Below, piece after piece: positions 32,221-42,305 of a DNA stretch of 51,572 bases. Under the pieces are notes generated by a model. The model saw nothing but the letters and a program-made list of their open reading frames with translations, made no database searches and had not been told where the DNA came from. The DNA is taken from assembly GCA_021029095.1 (NCBI GenBank), contig JAJOHG010000179.1:1-51572 (forward strand), read 5' to 3'. How positions within the stretch are numbered: position 1 is the stretch's first letter; every line of letters starts with the position of its first letter. Origin of the DNA: Phellopilus nigrolimitatus. Taxonomy: Eukaryota > Basidiomycota > Agaricomycetes > Hymenochaetales > Hymenochaetaceae. The position numbers were made by a program, and so were the translations under genes.

Positions 32221-34100
32221 TTATATGTTCTTCTCAGCCTTCAGAGAGTTTTGTACAGCTCTGACAAGAAGGACCGCCCACCATGCAAGTGCCCCGGGTG
32301 TGGGCGCTGCATGAAGCTGCTTCAGCACGTCTGCATCGCCGACACTTACAATCGCCGAAACACTCCAATGACCCCACGATGAGTCGGACTCTGAGGACGA
32401 GATGGAGGAGGAAGAAATCGAGACTGTCAAGATCGACACGACAAAGCTCTCGCCCTTGTCGCCCGAGGTTACTTCCAAGCGGGTGCTGTCTGAAGCTTCA
32501 GAACATCATCATTCTGCAAAACAAGGTTGACTTGATCAAGGAGGCACAGGCGCTCGGGCACCAGAAGAGTATCACTGCGTTCGTAAAAGGTGCGTTCGCG
32601 TCAATTGAGAAAGAAAGTCTTACCCACTCGGGCGGAATGGAACTTTTTACACGCGACTGTTGCAGACGAGGAGGGCAAGATCCGCCGGAGGGTCCTCGAG
32701 GTGCAGAAAGAGTGCGTTCTAGCCTAGATGCTGCGGATCGTTCCACTTACTGTACAAGATTACTTATCGACGGCTCTGGGCAGAGCATAGTGAACGCCCT
32801 GTGCACATTTTCGAGGATTTTGAGTACTATTCTTTTCATGTTCGTGCTAGCTCGAGCTACCCGTACCCTTGCCTGCGCAACTTCAATTACATCCAGCTAA
32901 TGATGTCGATGAACCGGATATACCCTGCTGTCCTCGCAACAGCGCGTACGAACCCGGACAGCCTATTCCTGGACCTGGGATGCTGCAGTGACTATATACC
33001 GTTTACTATCCTATTTCTGCACACAATGGTTAATACTTTGTGACGACAGTGGGCACAGACGTGCGGAAGCTCGTGCTCGACGGATACCCCGCCGCGCGCG
33101 TCGCAGGTTGCGACCTCCGGCACACATTTGTCGACGCGGGGCACGCGCTCTTCGCCGACCGGGATACATGCCGCATCGCCTTCTTCACATCCGACATCTT
33201 CACGCTCGACCTCGCCAACCCGGATCCACGGGCAGCGACGCCGAGGCCGGGTGCAGTGCGCAGCCTGGACGAGTTGCGGGCGCCGCCGATCTCCGCGCAG
33301 CTAAACTACAACATTGATGCAGTGATCGAGTACATCATGAAGTGGATCCCAATCCCGGTTTGGGACTTCATGTCGTCGCCGCGGTTGATTGTCATCCGCT
33401 CGTTTGATGTGAACAAGTCCGGCACGGAGGTCAACGAGCGGATGGGTAGTGTCACGCGCGGCTCGATCCTTGCGGGCGTGCTCGCGCTCGAAATGTGCAT
33501 CGAGATCTGCCTGGGAATTGTCACGAAGGTCCAGCAGGGCTGCAAGCGCTGCCGTCCGATCTTCAGCCGCATCATCACGCTACTCGTGGAGAACAACCAG
33601 CTGCAGTTCGTGGTGCCAAGCAGGCTCGTCGGCGTGGGCATGTTGATCGACCCGATGCTGTGCCGCGCAGACAGGCTCGTCGGGCAGGTGCTCGGCGCGG
33701 TGAGCAAGCTCTCCCAGATCTACACAGGTGCGTTGCGTCATCCTTTTTGTACTTTTTCTGTGCGCTTACGCATGTTCGTCTGCACACCCAGAGCTCGAGA
33801 TCAGTTTATTCCTTTTGCAGCGTCTGCTGGACGTCAAGACCGAGGATAAGAAGACGATGAAAGTGACGAAACTCGTGAAGAACGAACTGCTGCTGATCAA
33901 CATTGACTCAATGTCGACCGGCGGGTGCGTACTCAGCATGAAGGTGAACTTCGAGGGCCTCGCACATCCCTACCCGCTCCACAACGCCCGACTCTGCGCT
34001 AGCGCCTCCCGCACGTCGGATGCAGCTTACACAGGACTTCCATCCATCGTGGCGGGACTGGAGGGCTCGGCGGGGCCGCTGACATTTCTGACCCGCCCTG
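32221..34100 (+). pseudogene. Scrambled eIF2-gamma pseudogene interrupted by a methyltransferase fragment
   Basis: Pieces of translation initiation factor 2 subunit gamma appear in abnormal order. First comes the zinc-knuckle block (SDKKDRPPCKCPGCGRCMKL, about 32260-32320) running to a stop. Next, in another frame, is the acidic leader that belongs at the N-terminus (ESDSEDEMEEEEIETVKIDT, then TKLSPLSPEV). Then the G4 region LQNIIILQNKVDLIKEAQAL and KSITAFVKG. Eukaryotic methyltransferase-like sequence then intervenes. From about 33280 a long eIF2-gamma block resumes: [77 protein letters not shown], then an intron near 33728-33791 and [19 protein letters not shown], ending near [13 protein letters not shown]. 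The G1 P-loop and DCPGH switch motif are absent, so it cannot work as a GTPase. Introns are retained, arguing against a retrocopy. Confidence 0.8.
32617..33279 (+). pseudogene. Fragment of a basidiomycete SAM-dependent methyltransferase
   Basis: Nested inside the eIF2-gamma pieces. The opening reads EWNFLHATVADEEGKIRRRV then LEVQKE. Next is YPYPCLRNFNYIQ and AVLATARTNPDSLFLDLGCC, the SAM-binding motif I region. A GT...AG intron at about 32988-33050 joins it to [20 protein letters not shown] and the motif II region [10 protein letters not shown]. It continues through [20 protein letters not shown] to [11 protein letters not shown]. Here the family normally continues for another 100 or so residues, but the frame passes straight into eIF2-gamma APPISAQL. 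The SAM-binding core is readable and the C-terminal half is missing. Function is unlikely unless the fusion is expressed. Confidence 0.75.
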
Positions 34101-34630
34101 TCGAGCAGTTCTCTTTTTCATGTGTTATCATTATCTTGATGTTATATGTATCTATAAATATAATTGAATGTCTCAAAAATCCAAAAGCAGGAGCCCGACA
34201 GCATAGTTACAAACGTCTAGACAGTCTTGGTGGGTGTTGTCATTATGTGACAGGATGCTACGTTTTCGAGTCACTCGCAAAAATGGTTTTTAAACGTTCA
34301 TCGGCTATATTGTATGAACACTTGCGGCAGCGTCCGACCTACAGTTGCCGAAAGCTTCGTAAAACATCACTGAGTATGTTGCATTTACGTGTCCTTGAGA
34401 AGGTTGCTCCGACATCATTCGGTGACATATGTCAAAGACTCATTGGGAAATGTAAAAAAAACATGGCCTATTTAAAAATGCTCAAACAATTGGCGTTAAG
34501 ATCTTCATAATACATTTTTCTAGGAATCACATTTCATTCTCATCATGGCATTCAAGCAGCGCAACCTCAATCTTTATTAAACCTTTTCTTCAACTTGCGG
34601 TGTACGCTGATGTTCAGAGCCGTCCGTCAT
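34101..34630. other. AT-rich flank of the chimeric locus
   Basis: Coding-like composition ends near 34110 and the next 450 bp are AT-rich. The plus-strand frame stays open to 34510, but its product (Lys/Leu-rich) resembles nothing I know. No clear terminal repeat or hairpin was recognised. Confidence 0.45.
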
Positions 34631-36202
34631 CTATGTCCTGAGCTTCTCCAGACCTAGTCCGACTAAACCTGTGATCTTCTCCCCTCGCTGCTGCAGTTTG
34701 GCTAGTTGCATCCACGACAGCGCGAATAATGCGAACTCGCCGTACCTGAAGTCAGGAAAAAAGTTCAATATATACAAAACAAAGCATATTCGAGCTCTCG
34801 CGACGCACGGCAAGGCTTTGCCTCCGTGTAGGCGCCATGCTCTCCAAGCACAGAGAGCTGAAAGACGTGCAACATATAATGTCAATTCTGTCCGGCGTTT
34901 TTCAGGAAGGATGAGGATCCACAGGGAACCGACCGAGCCGTTTATAATCCATCTACGTAGATTTTTAGGTAGGTATGCAGAGTTGATATGACTGCCAATA
35001 TGAGATGGAAATCATACCGAGAACGGGCCAGAGAACCCGGAGGAATTATGCGTTGCAGTAAACATGTGAGCGCCCATGATGTGTTGATACTATCCATGCG
35101 GCAACGTGAGACATAATTTGTGGTATAGCTAATCAAAATGGGGCGCCACCTTCCGACAATAAATGCAGTTCCTCGTATCGTCGATATCAACCAAGACTTC
35201 AAGATTTGTAATGGCCGACTGTTTCAAGGAAAGGGAGATAATCAGAAATGCAGATTTTCGAGTGCAATAGCATCGTAGGTCTAAGTAGAAAAAATTGAAG
35301 AAAAACACGGACTCCATCAAAACTGCACGACGCGATTTCGAAAGCAAAATCGGTAGGGCGCTGAACACGCCGACCCATCCGCATGCCCTAAGGAATTCGT
35401 GAAGCCAAGCCTTCAGATAATTCTTGAGGCAACTCGATTCATTTGGATGAAGCTTCGCACACAGATTGCTGTGATGGCCAAGCTTATGGCTTGGCGCATC
35501 ACATTTCCCTTCGGAAAAGGAGGAAAGAAGTTCCTCAAGCTCTTGTCTAGACATGTTTGGAGGTACATAACGCGTCGAGTACTGAAAAAAAGGTTATGCA
35601 CGTCTTTATGCAAGTGCCTCGGGGCGCACATGAAAAAAAGATGAAAGACATACCGAAAGGATGATACTCTCGTAGGATTTAGGAAATATCTTGCTTTTGA
35701 ATATGAATGCCCATAGCAACCATGCATTTCCGAGAATGTTGAAAGTCCAGATAGGGGGCAATGCTCGCCCCAGTCTCGAACCTCTGCCAGAATGATATAC
35801 AGCAGAAGACATGGCGTACAGTGCAAGCTGAACCCGCCAAGCAAGTGGTAATAAGCAAATCAAAGGTGATGCAAGTAGTTCCGCCAATCTTGGATTAGAT
35901 TGAAAATGCTGTTTGAGGTAAGGATATAATTCTGGTATCAAGGCCGGAAACAAAGCGACTTTGATGATTGTTCGATCTACAAGACTTCTCTTTCGAGATG
36001 GCTGCTTATTACTACAGCAGTCCGATTAGCTTGTGCACAAACTAATCAAGTCTTCGAAGGCAGCGTACCGCATGCGTTCAACTATCTCCTGAGCTGATCT
36101 CGCTGACACCATCATGGCAAGAATCGAAAAGAACACCACCAGTAAGCGGCGAGTCCTGATTTCCGTCGGGCTATTCTGAAAAACGGCTCGTGCAGACGCC
36201 AT
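34631..36202 (-). CDS. TMEM135-like multi-pass membrane protein
   Basis: The start at 36202 gives a leader containing a hydrophobic helix (LLVVFFSILAMM). Downstream exons read LYPYLKQHFQSNPRLAEL, WRVQLALYAMSSAVYHS and PIWTFNILGNAWLLWAFIF, then across a GTATGT intron YSTRYVPPNMSRQELEELL. This is followed by KLHPNESSCLKNYLKAWLHE and FLRACGWVGVFSALPILL, TIRGTAFIVG, SWALTCLLQRIIPPGSLAR, and a last exon RYGEFALFALSWMQLAKLQQ ending EKLRT at 34631. The block order and the HPxExSCxxNxxxxW pattern match fungal proteins I know with a transmembrane protein 135 N-terminal domain. Animal TMEM135 is linked to mitochondria/peroxisome dynamics; the fungal role is unknown. Exact exon edges in the 3' half are not resolved. 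Confidence 0.65.
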
Positions 36203-36764
36203 TATAATGCGTAGACGAAGGGAGTCGGATTCGTGAGTTGTGATGGACTCACGAGCAACTGTTGATCGCTAATTATGTCAGACCTTCCCACGATGAGTTT
36301 TACCGGTTGGCGCCGATTTCCATATTAATCAATCTCAATTCTGTGGATCTGAGTTGATGAGATAAGCATGATAGAGAAACACCAACAGCTTTAGAATTGA
36401 GGCGTTTCGCTGCACGATTATTGGACATCGGATGAGGATATCAGACCGACAGACATCAAAAAGTGGCTGAAAAAGGGTCGAAAGATCATCAAACGCGTCA
36501 ATTTGGAAGTCTGACGCGCTCTTTAGCAATGCCAACGCCTCGAGGTTGGTATGACTTTTCAAGTTTTTTTCAACAGACTTCCACAGTCTCTCCTGCCTAA
36601 AAAGGTGTCCGTTAAATCGCAGGGCGAGATCGAGTTCGACTTGGAATGTGATCAACCGGCGATCGGTAGCGGCGGCGCATCATTTAGGCTGTTGGTCGTC
36701 TTATGACATTGTAAATAGCAGGATGAAGATAGCCCACAAACCGTTGTCTTTCTCGTAGGCCATC
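36203..36764. other. Divergent intergenic region
   Basis: Lies between the starts of the TMEM135-like gene (minus) and the alpha/beta hydrolase (plus). A minus-strand open frame of 106 codons (36335-36655) has a Leu-rich helical composition but no recognisable family, and is best treated as unproven. Confidence 0.45.
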
Positions 36765-38012
36765 ATGGCCTTAGGCATCAACATAGCCAGACAGCCTTTC
36801 AAGGGCATTTACGTTGGTTATTCTTTGCTAGGACTCTGGTTTGTGCGCGTGCCATACTGGTCGCTCAGGAATTTGCTCCCCGCATGGCGCCCAAGGAGAT
36901 CGTGGTCGATTTTACGCTGCTTACAAGTTAACCTTGCGAGGTTTTTCACGCAACTGGGCGAAAAGTACGTTTCGTTTTCTCATATCCGTTGATACGTCTA
37001 ATCATCTTTTGACACATAATTTAGAGTCGGCAGTATCGGAAGAACGCCTGATCACCGAACACTGGAGCTTGGGAAGGGAGTTGACGGTCTATACGTCGAC
37101 GGCGTGCCCGAGCTCGTCGCAGGAGACGTGAAGAAATGGGCGGATTTCGCGGGTGTCGAACCCACCAGGATCCCAGGCTACTGGCAGCATAAATCAGGCT
37201 CGCACGTGGTTATAGGCGAAAAGCCCCGGGGGAACGAGAAGGTCGCATATTTCTTGCACGGTGGTGCATATGTCGCGCACTCGGCGCACCCAGCTACAGC
37301 ATCGGCGAACATCCCGCGTTCAATCCTGGCTCACACCCCGTCTCTTCTCCGCGCCTTTGCGATCGAATATCGTCTGACGTCCCCGGACGCGAATCCATTC
37401 CCCTCCCAGCTCCTCGATGCGCTTGCTGGGTACAACTACCTTGTGGGTACCGTCGGCTTCAGCCCTGAGAACATTATTATCGTTGGCGATTCCGCAGGCG
37501 CTAACCTGGCGCTTGCGCTCACGCGTTACCTTGTCTCAAACTCCGGAACACTTCCGCTCCTGCCCGCTCCGCCCGGTGCGCTCGTGCTCCTTTCACCATG
37601 GGGTGACCTGACAGGGTCACATGACACGCCCGGCTCGACCGCATTCAGGCACGGTGCTTCGGACTTTGTCTCTCCCCCACACCCGCAAAGCAAGGGCTCC
37701 GCGTCAAACGCATACGCTGGTCCGCACGGGTACGAGTTCCTCGCGAACGAGTACATATCGCCCGCGAGCAAAAATGTGGAATACGTCAGCTTCAAGGGCT
37801 TCCCTCGTACTTTCATCTCGATCGGCGACGCTGAGGTTCTAGTTGACCAGATTCAGACGCTGCGGGAGCGCTTGGTGGCAGACGTTGGCGAGGAGCGGGT
37901 AGAGACACTTGTATCAAAGGACGCATGTCACGACTTTTTGTGGTTTGACTGGTTCGAGCCGCAACGTGAGGAGGCATTGACGGCAATCGCGAGTTGGATT
38001 GAGAGTTTTTAA
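36765..38012 (+). CDS. Alpha/beta-hydrolase fold-3 (hormone-sensitive-lipase-like) esterase
   Basis: Exons 36765-36964 and 37025-38012 with a GTACGT...TTTAG intron of 60 bp; 395 residues. The N-terminus carries a hydrophobic helix (GIYVGYSLLGLWFVRVPYW), probably a membrane anchor. The catalytic domain has the oxyanion-hole motif YFLHGGAYVAH, the nucleophile elbow IIVGDSAGANLALA (GDSAG, Ser), the acid region in FISIGDAEVLVDQ, and the His in SKDACHDFLWFDW. This is the usual order and spacing for fungal steryl-acetyl hydrolase or lipase/esterase members of fold-3. It likely hydrolyses carboxylic esters at a membrane; the substrate is unknown. The coding region is GC-rich and complete. Confidence 0.9.
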
Positions 38013-38515
38013 TCTTATTCCGTTTTTATACAATGTTCGGCTATAGATGCTTGCTTATTTTCCCTGTCAGATCATCGAGTAGCCTATCCGAAGTATTGCG
38101 TATAAAATACTGAGGTCCCAATTTCGAGCTTTGTTTTCATACATGTAGCCTGCTGATAGAAGAAATGCAGATGCCACTATGCATGTGGTATAATATTTTA
38201 TTGATTACTTGCCCTATTACACGCAGAAAAGATGAACATATAACAGCAGATAGCATTTAAAAGATTCGTGGAAGGCATAAGACGGGGAAAAATTGCCTGA
38301 GATATTGCTACAATGATGCCGATACGAAACTGATCCAGGTGCTGCTTCACACCATAATACACACGTCACATTAACAAATAAAAAAAACATTCTTCTTTGA
38401 CCTTGTACCTTCAAAGGAGGTATCGCGAGGGCTTCGGGCACGCGGGCAAAGGATGGTGGAGGTTAGACGACGGGAGTATAAAGCGACGAGATGAACGGGT
38501 GGAAAACAGTAGTCC
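38013..38515. other. 3' intergenic region between convergent genes
   Basis: AT-rich trailing sequence of the hydrolase and of CDC6 (which ends at 38516 on minus). No feature was recognised. Confidence 0.6.
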
Positions 38516-40816
38516 TCAGTCCTCCATGGCATCGTCAAAGCCATCCATGCCCTCGAGCGAGGCAAGCGCATCCTTCGCTTTCGCCTCACGGCGAATGCGC
38601 CCCATCTCGCGAGTCCAGATCGCACGCACGTCATCCTCCATTACGTCCCCGTCGCCACTCGCCTCCGCACCGATGCCAAGACCCCTGGCGATCTCCGCCT
38701 CGCGCACGTGGCCCTGAAGCCCGACAACTTGGGCACCAGGCGCACCCTTCGTCTTGCCGTTGAATGACGCAGTCCGCTTGGGCGCACGAGCAGCTGGCGT
38801 GGAGAGCGCGACGAGGCCCGTCGTTTCCAACACACCGAGTAGGTCCGTGAAGTCCGATCGCGAAACGGGCGTGAACGTATCCGTCACAGTAAGAAGCGAC
38901 GTGTAGTATGCATGCAGTTGTGAACAGTCAGCGCTCGATGGGTTCGCGTCGCGCGCAATGAGTCCAACAGCAGTGGCGGAGTTCGTGCGCTTCATAGGAG
39001 AGCGCTTCGTAGGTGAAGACGGTGTCTTGGCAGGCGACGGCGCCGAGGACCCCGACAAGGAAAGGGTTGCTGTGACACGCTTGGAGGCCAGGACAAGCGC
39101 GAGGAGGACGAGGCGAGCTTGCAGGCCAAGATCGCGGACCTTTGCCGCGGTTTCACTATTGCTAGTCGTAATCGCAGCTGCGAAACTCGTAGCAATACTA
39201 GACTTCGACTTGGACGTTGCCGACGTGGGCATAAAGGACTTCAGAGCAGAGAGGATGTGTGCGGGTGAGACGCTCGTCTTTGAGATATCCCTCGGCGGAG
39301 GACTGGACGTCGGTGTCGATGTCTCAGAATCAGGTATCGCAAGATCGATAGCACCTCGGAGGACTTCGAAGAGGACGCGAACGTCACCCGTAAGGGCGGA
39401 TACTTTTTTCGTCAACAGCATGAGCGTCGGCTGGGGCAATAACTTCTTCAGCTCATCCCGAGGGAGGCTCTCAAACCTTTTGTCCAGAATGGCAAGCAAT
39501 TCAGACGGAGTATAAGGAGCGAAGTGAACGGTTTTAATCTTCAAGCTCTTCTTTGCCCCCATTTTCGACGGTGAGTTTGACACGGACACGTCCATAGAGT
39601 CCAATGAGAGGGGAATGACAGAAGACGTAGAAGTCAGAGTATGCGTGTTGGCGATGCCCATGATGCGGATGGTAGAGGGATAAGAGGCTGCGAGGGCAAA
39701 GAGAGGTTGAAGAGTATTCGAAGAACCTTCAGAAAGGTTGTCAAGCTCATCCAAGACAAGAACACTGCATGATTGAATGTTATTACATAAAATGAGAACG
39801 AATCACGATGGACTTACCACTTGAGGTCGCGCTGCTTGTCCAAAATTGCGCTAACTTCGTCCTTGCCATGCAGCTTCTTCCCAATGGCTCGCCTGCCAGG
39901 CCTTGCCTTCGTCGACGCACCCGAAAGCTCTTCTGCAAGCCTCTGCCAGAGCGCATCCATGCCTGAAAATGCCATGCAATTTAGGAAGAGGACCTTCACG
40001 TCATCGCTGACTTTTGCAGATGCAATGATGGAGTTGATGAGCGCAGTCTTGCCCGTACCTGGCGAACCAGAGACGTACAGGACCGACTCGGAAACATTTG
40101 CATCCTCGTCGAAGCTGTGGAGGAAGGACTCGACGATGGAACGTTCCGTCGCACGACCAGCCATGCTCATGATGTGATTTGAGTTTGAAGTGGCCCGTAA
40201 AAGACCGCGGACACGAAGGTAGAGAGGGATGGTGAAGGGCGGTGTGGCTGGCGGTGTGGCTAAAGTAAGGTTATTGAGTGCCGTGGAGGGTGTTTGAGGT
40301 ATCGCATTGTGCGTAGATCGTCTAGACAGATCTATAAATTATAAATAAAAAAACTCGTAAGCATCCTATCACAAATATAGATGGATGTGGGTGAAGTGGA
40401 TGTGAGCGAGTACAATTATCTGCCCTATATCGACATGCCGTCCAACTCGAAAAGACGCTTACGCGACATTGGAAGAGGAAAATATACGTACTTGTTCTAG
40501 GACGAGTTGAGGTGGTAGAGACGTCAGAGCTAAAGCTTGATCGTCTGCTGAGGCGCGACGCGGATGGCGACTCGAATAGAAGATCGCGTAGCGGCGGAAT
40601 ATTTTCCTTGTTCGCACGAGAGTCGACCTCCTCGAGCGAGGCACGAAAGCGCTTCGGATTTGGCGTTGCCTCTGGCGTGATCATCGAAATGGAAGACTTA
40701 TTGGACACCACCGATGACGAGCGCGACGCAGAACGTTTGCCGAGCACGGTAGTGGACGTCTGCGAACGAGTGAGACGGCGAGTGGGAGTAGATGGAGTGG
40801 GAGTAGATGGAGCCAT
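38516..40816 (-). CDS. CDC6: Cell division control protein 6 (origin licensing AAA+ ATPase)
   Basis: Loads MCM2-7 onto ORC-bound origins in G1. Exons on minus: 40488-40816, 39818-40321 and 38516-39764, giving 693 residues. The N-terminal 150 residues are basic, Ser/Thr-rich and contain many S/T-P sites (for example TPTPSTPTRRLTRSQ), consistent with CDK control. A conserved linker reads FTIPLYLRVRGLLRATSN, followed by AGRATERSIVESFL. Walker A is GSPGTGKT at about 195-202; Walker B is VLVLDELDNL at about 279. Sensor 1 is in GIANTHTL, and HFAPYTPSELLAILDKRF is the Cdc6/Orc1 signature region. ALTGDVRVLFEVLRGAIDLA carries sensor 2. A winged-helix region (TDLLGVLETTGLVALS) and an acidic end follow. 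It is longer than yeast Cdc6 because of Ser/Pro insertions. Its upstream region, shared with the divergent NRK gene, carries four ACGCGT boxes. Confidence 0.93.
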
Positions 40817-40961
40817 GGTCGACGTCGACGATGTTGAGGAAGAATGTCGTCGTTGGGTGGTCGTGGATGGTCGTAGTCGTTGTGTCAGATGAAGTCTCGT
40901 CTGATGATTTTATGCTTTAGCGAGCGTGCGAACAAATACCATGAGCACGTGACTAATTACG

Positions 40962-40978
40962 ACGCGTTTGTCACGCGT
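40962..40978. promoter_or_regulatory. Paired ACGCGT (MCB-like) boxes, CDC6-proximal
   Basis: Two palindromic ACGCGT hexamers at 40962-40967 and 40973-40978, 11 bp apart start to start, lie 146-162 bp upstream of the CDC6 start codon. ACGCGT is the Mlu I cell-cycle box bound by MBF-type factors in fungi and controls G1/S genes including licensing genes. Confidence 0.6.
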
Positions 40979-41144
40979 CTGTTACTTCTAGCCAAACATT
41001 ATTCGCGAGACAGAATCAGAAAAGTGAGAATATGATAACATTTAGATACAGTATGGTACATAAAATAGAGAAATACTACGTAAGAGAGTTTTACTGAAGA
41101 CAATGTGCTAGACGTGTTGGAGTGAGTGCACAACGTCAGGGGCG

Positions 41145-41161
41145 ACGCGTCTGTCACGCGT
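41145..41161. promoter_or_regulatory. Paired ACGCGT (MCB-like) boxes, NRK-proximal
   Basis: Two ACGCGT hexamers at 41145-41150 and 41156-41161 repeat the same 11-bp phasing and nearly the same spacer (TYTGTC) as the CDC6-proximal pair. They lie 93-109 bp upstream of the divergent NRK start and 329-345 bp upstream of CDC6. Confidence 0.6.
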
Positions 41162-41253
41162 TACTTTGTATGATTACGTTATCCCCCAAACAAGGCAGGA
41201 CCGGAACGTGCGGCCAGAGCGGATATGAATTTGACGACTTCCCTAACTTCGAG

Positions 41254-42305
41254 ATGAGCACCTCTACTCCATACGAGCCTCAGCAGCGTGTAATTCTTGT
41301 CGGTGTAGGGTATGTATCATTAATCTTAACTAGAAAAAGGAAAAAGAGACCAATAAATAAAGAGCAGAGGCGCGACATGTTCGGGGAAGACGACCTTAGC
41401 GAAACATCTTCGGAGGTGCATTCCTAACAGCATCATTATTCACCAGGATGTACGTTTCAGTTTTTTTTCTCGAACGGAGATATCAACCTCACCTACATCT
41501 GTTAGGATTTCGCTCCTGTGAGTCCTTTGTGATCTCATCGGATAAATTCATTGATTACGATGTGGTTTCAAGCCGCAAGAGCTTGTGCCCATTCATCCGG
41601 AGTACAACGTTCAAGACTGGGACGATGCTCCGGGTGCGATCGACTGGCAGAGACTACGCACCTTCCTCAATGAGGTCAAGCGAAGTGGCATTATCCCCGA
41701 CTCGCACAAGTCGCACGATCATCTCAATGAGCAGAAGGATGTCATGCTCAATCCCGAGATCTCCGAGCGATGGTCAACTATATTTGATAGAATTGGCAAG
41801 GAGGCTGAAGAGAAGGGACAGAAAGTAATATGGGGACTCGTCGATGGGTTTCTGCTTTATTGGGACGAGGTGCGTTCTGCATCAGCCGTTCACTAGATGT
41901 TTTTGATGTTTCCGTCTAGGAAGTAATCAACTCTTTCGACGCTCGCATATTCTTGCGTGTTCCGCGCGACGTTCTTAAAAGGCGCAGGCACGAGCGACAT
42001 GGTTATCACACAGCAGGTATTCCGCTTCCAGTCTTCTCAGACATCTAGCCAGGGCAAGCTGATACTCATCCGAAGTGCAATCTGATCCAGAGGGCACGCT
42101 ATGGCGCGATCCGCCGCACTATTTTGAGCAAATCGTGTACCCTGCATATATTCGTGCGCACGAGCGCATCGTCGAAGGTGGCGACGTCGAAGCCGGCGCG
42201 CCGAGCGGGTTCGTGAAACGCCTCGTCCTGATTGAGTGCGAGAAGATAAGCATGGATGAGGTATTTGAGAAGGCTTGTAATGCAATTCTCGAGGTATCGC
42301 GGTAA
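41254..42305 (+). CDS. NRK1: Nicotinamide riboside kinase
   Basis: Phosphorylates nicotinamide riboside (and related ribosides) to NMN in NAD+ salvage. Exons: 41254-41309, 41368-41449, 41506-41517, 41573-41869, 41920-42016 and 42076-42305; total 257 residues with every junction in frame. The P-loop GGATCSGKTTLAKHL is at about 19-33, split by the first intron. IIIHQD joined to DFAP (a 12-bp exon) and PQELVPIHPEYNVQDWDD gives the conserved substrate-binding DDF motif. AIDWQRLRTFLNEVKRSG, SHDHLNEQK, WGLVDGFLLYWDE, ARIFLRVPRDVLKRRRHER (lid arginines) and DPPHYFEQIVYPAYIRAH follow. Length and motif order match fungal Nrk1. Transcription is divergent from CDC6 across about 440 bp. Confidence 0.93.

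Noticed and set aside
33040..33849. Long uninterrupted plus-strand open frame as a normal functional gene.
   Set aside because: It consists of the end of a methyltransferase fragment fused to the middle of eIF2-gamma, with essential motifs of both proteins missing. It is treated as part of a chimeric pseudogene, though expression is not excluded.
31640..34560. Helitron ends around the chimeric locus.
   Set aside because: A CTAG occurs near 34525 and TC dinucleotides are abundant, but no GC-rich hairpin before CTRR and no Rep/helicase coding sequence was seen, so the element type cannot be named.
36335..36655. 106-codon minus-strand open frame as an extra exon of the TMEM135-like gene.
   Set aside because: The TMEM135-like gene has a good ATG at 36202 with a following splice donor, and this frame lies upstream of it without a joining donor.
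38958..39515. 185-codon plus-strand open frame.
   Set aside because: It is antisense to the CDC6 catalytic exon, with composition typical of a shadow frame.
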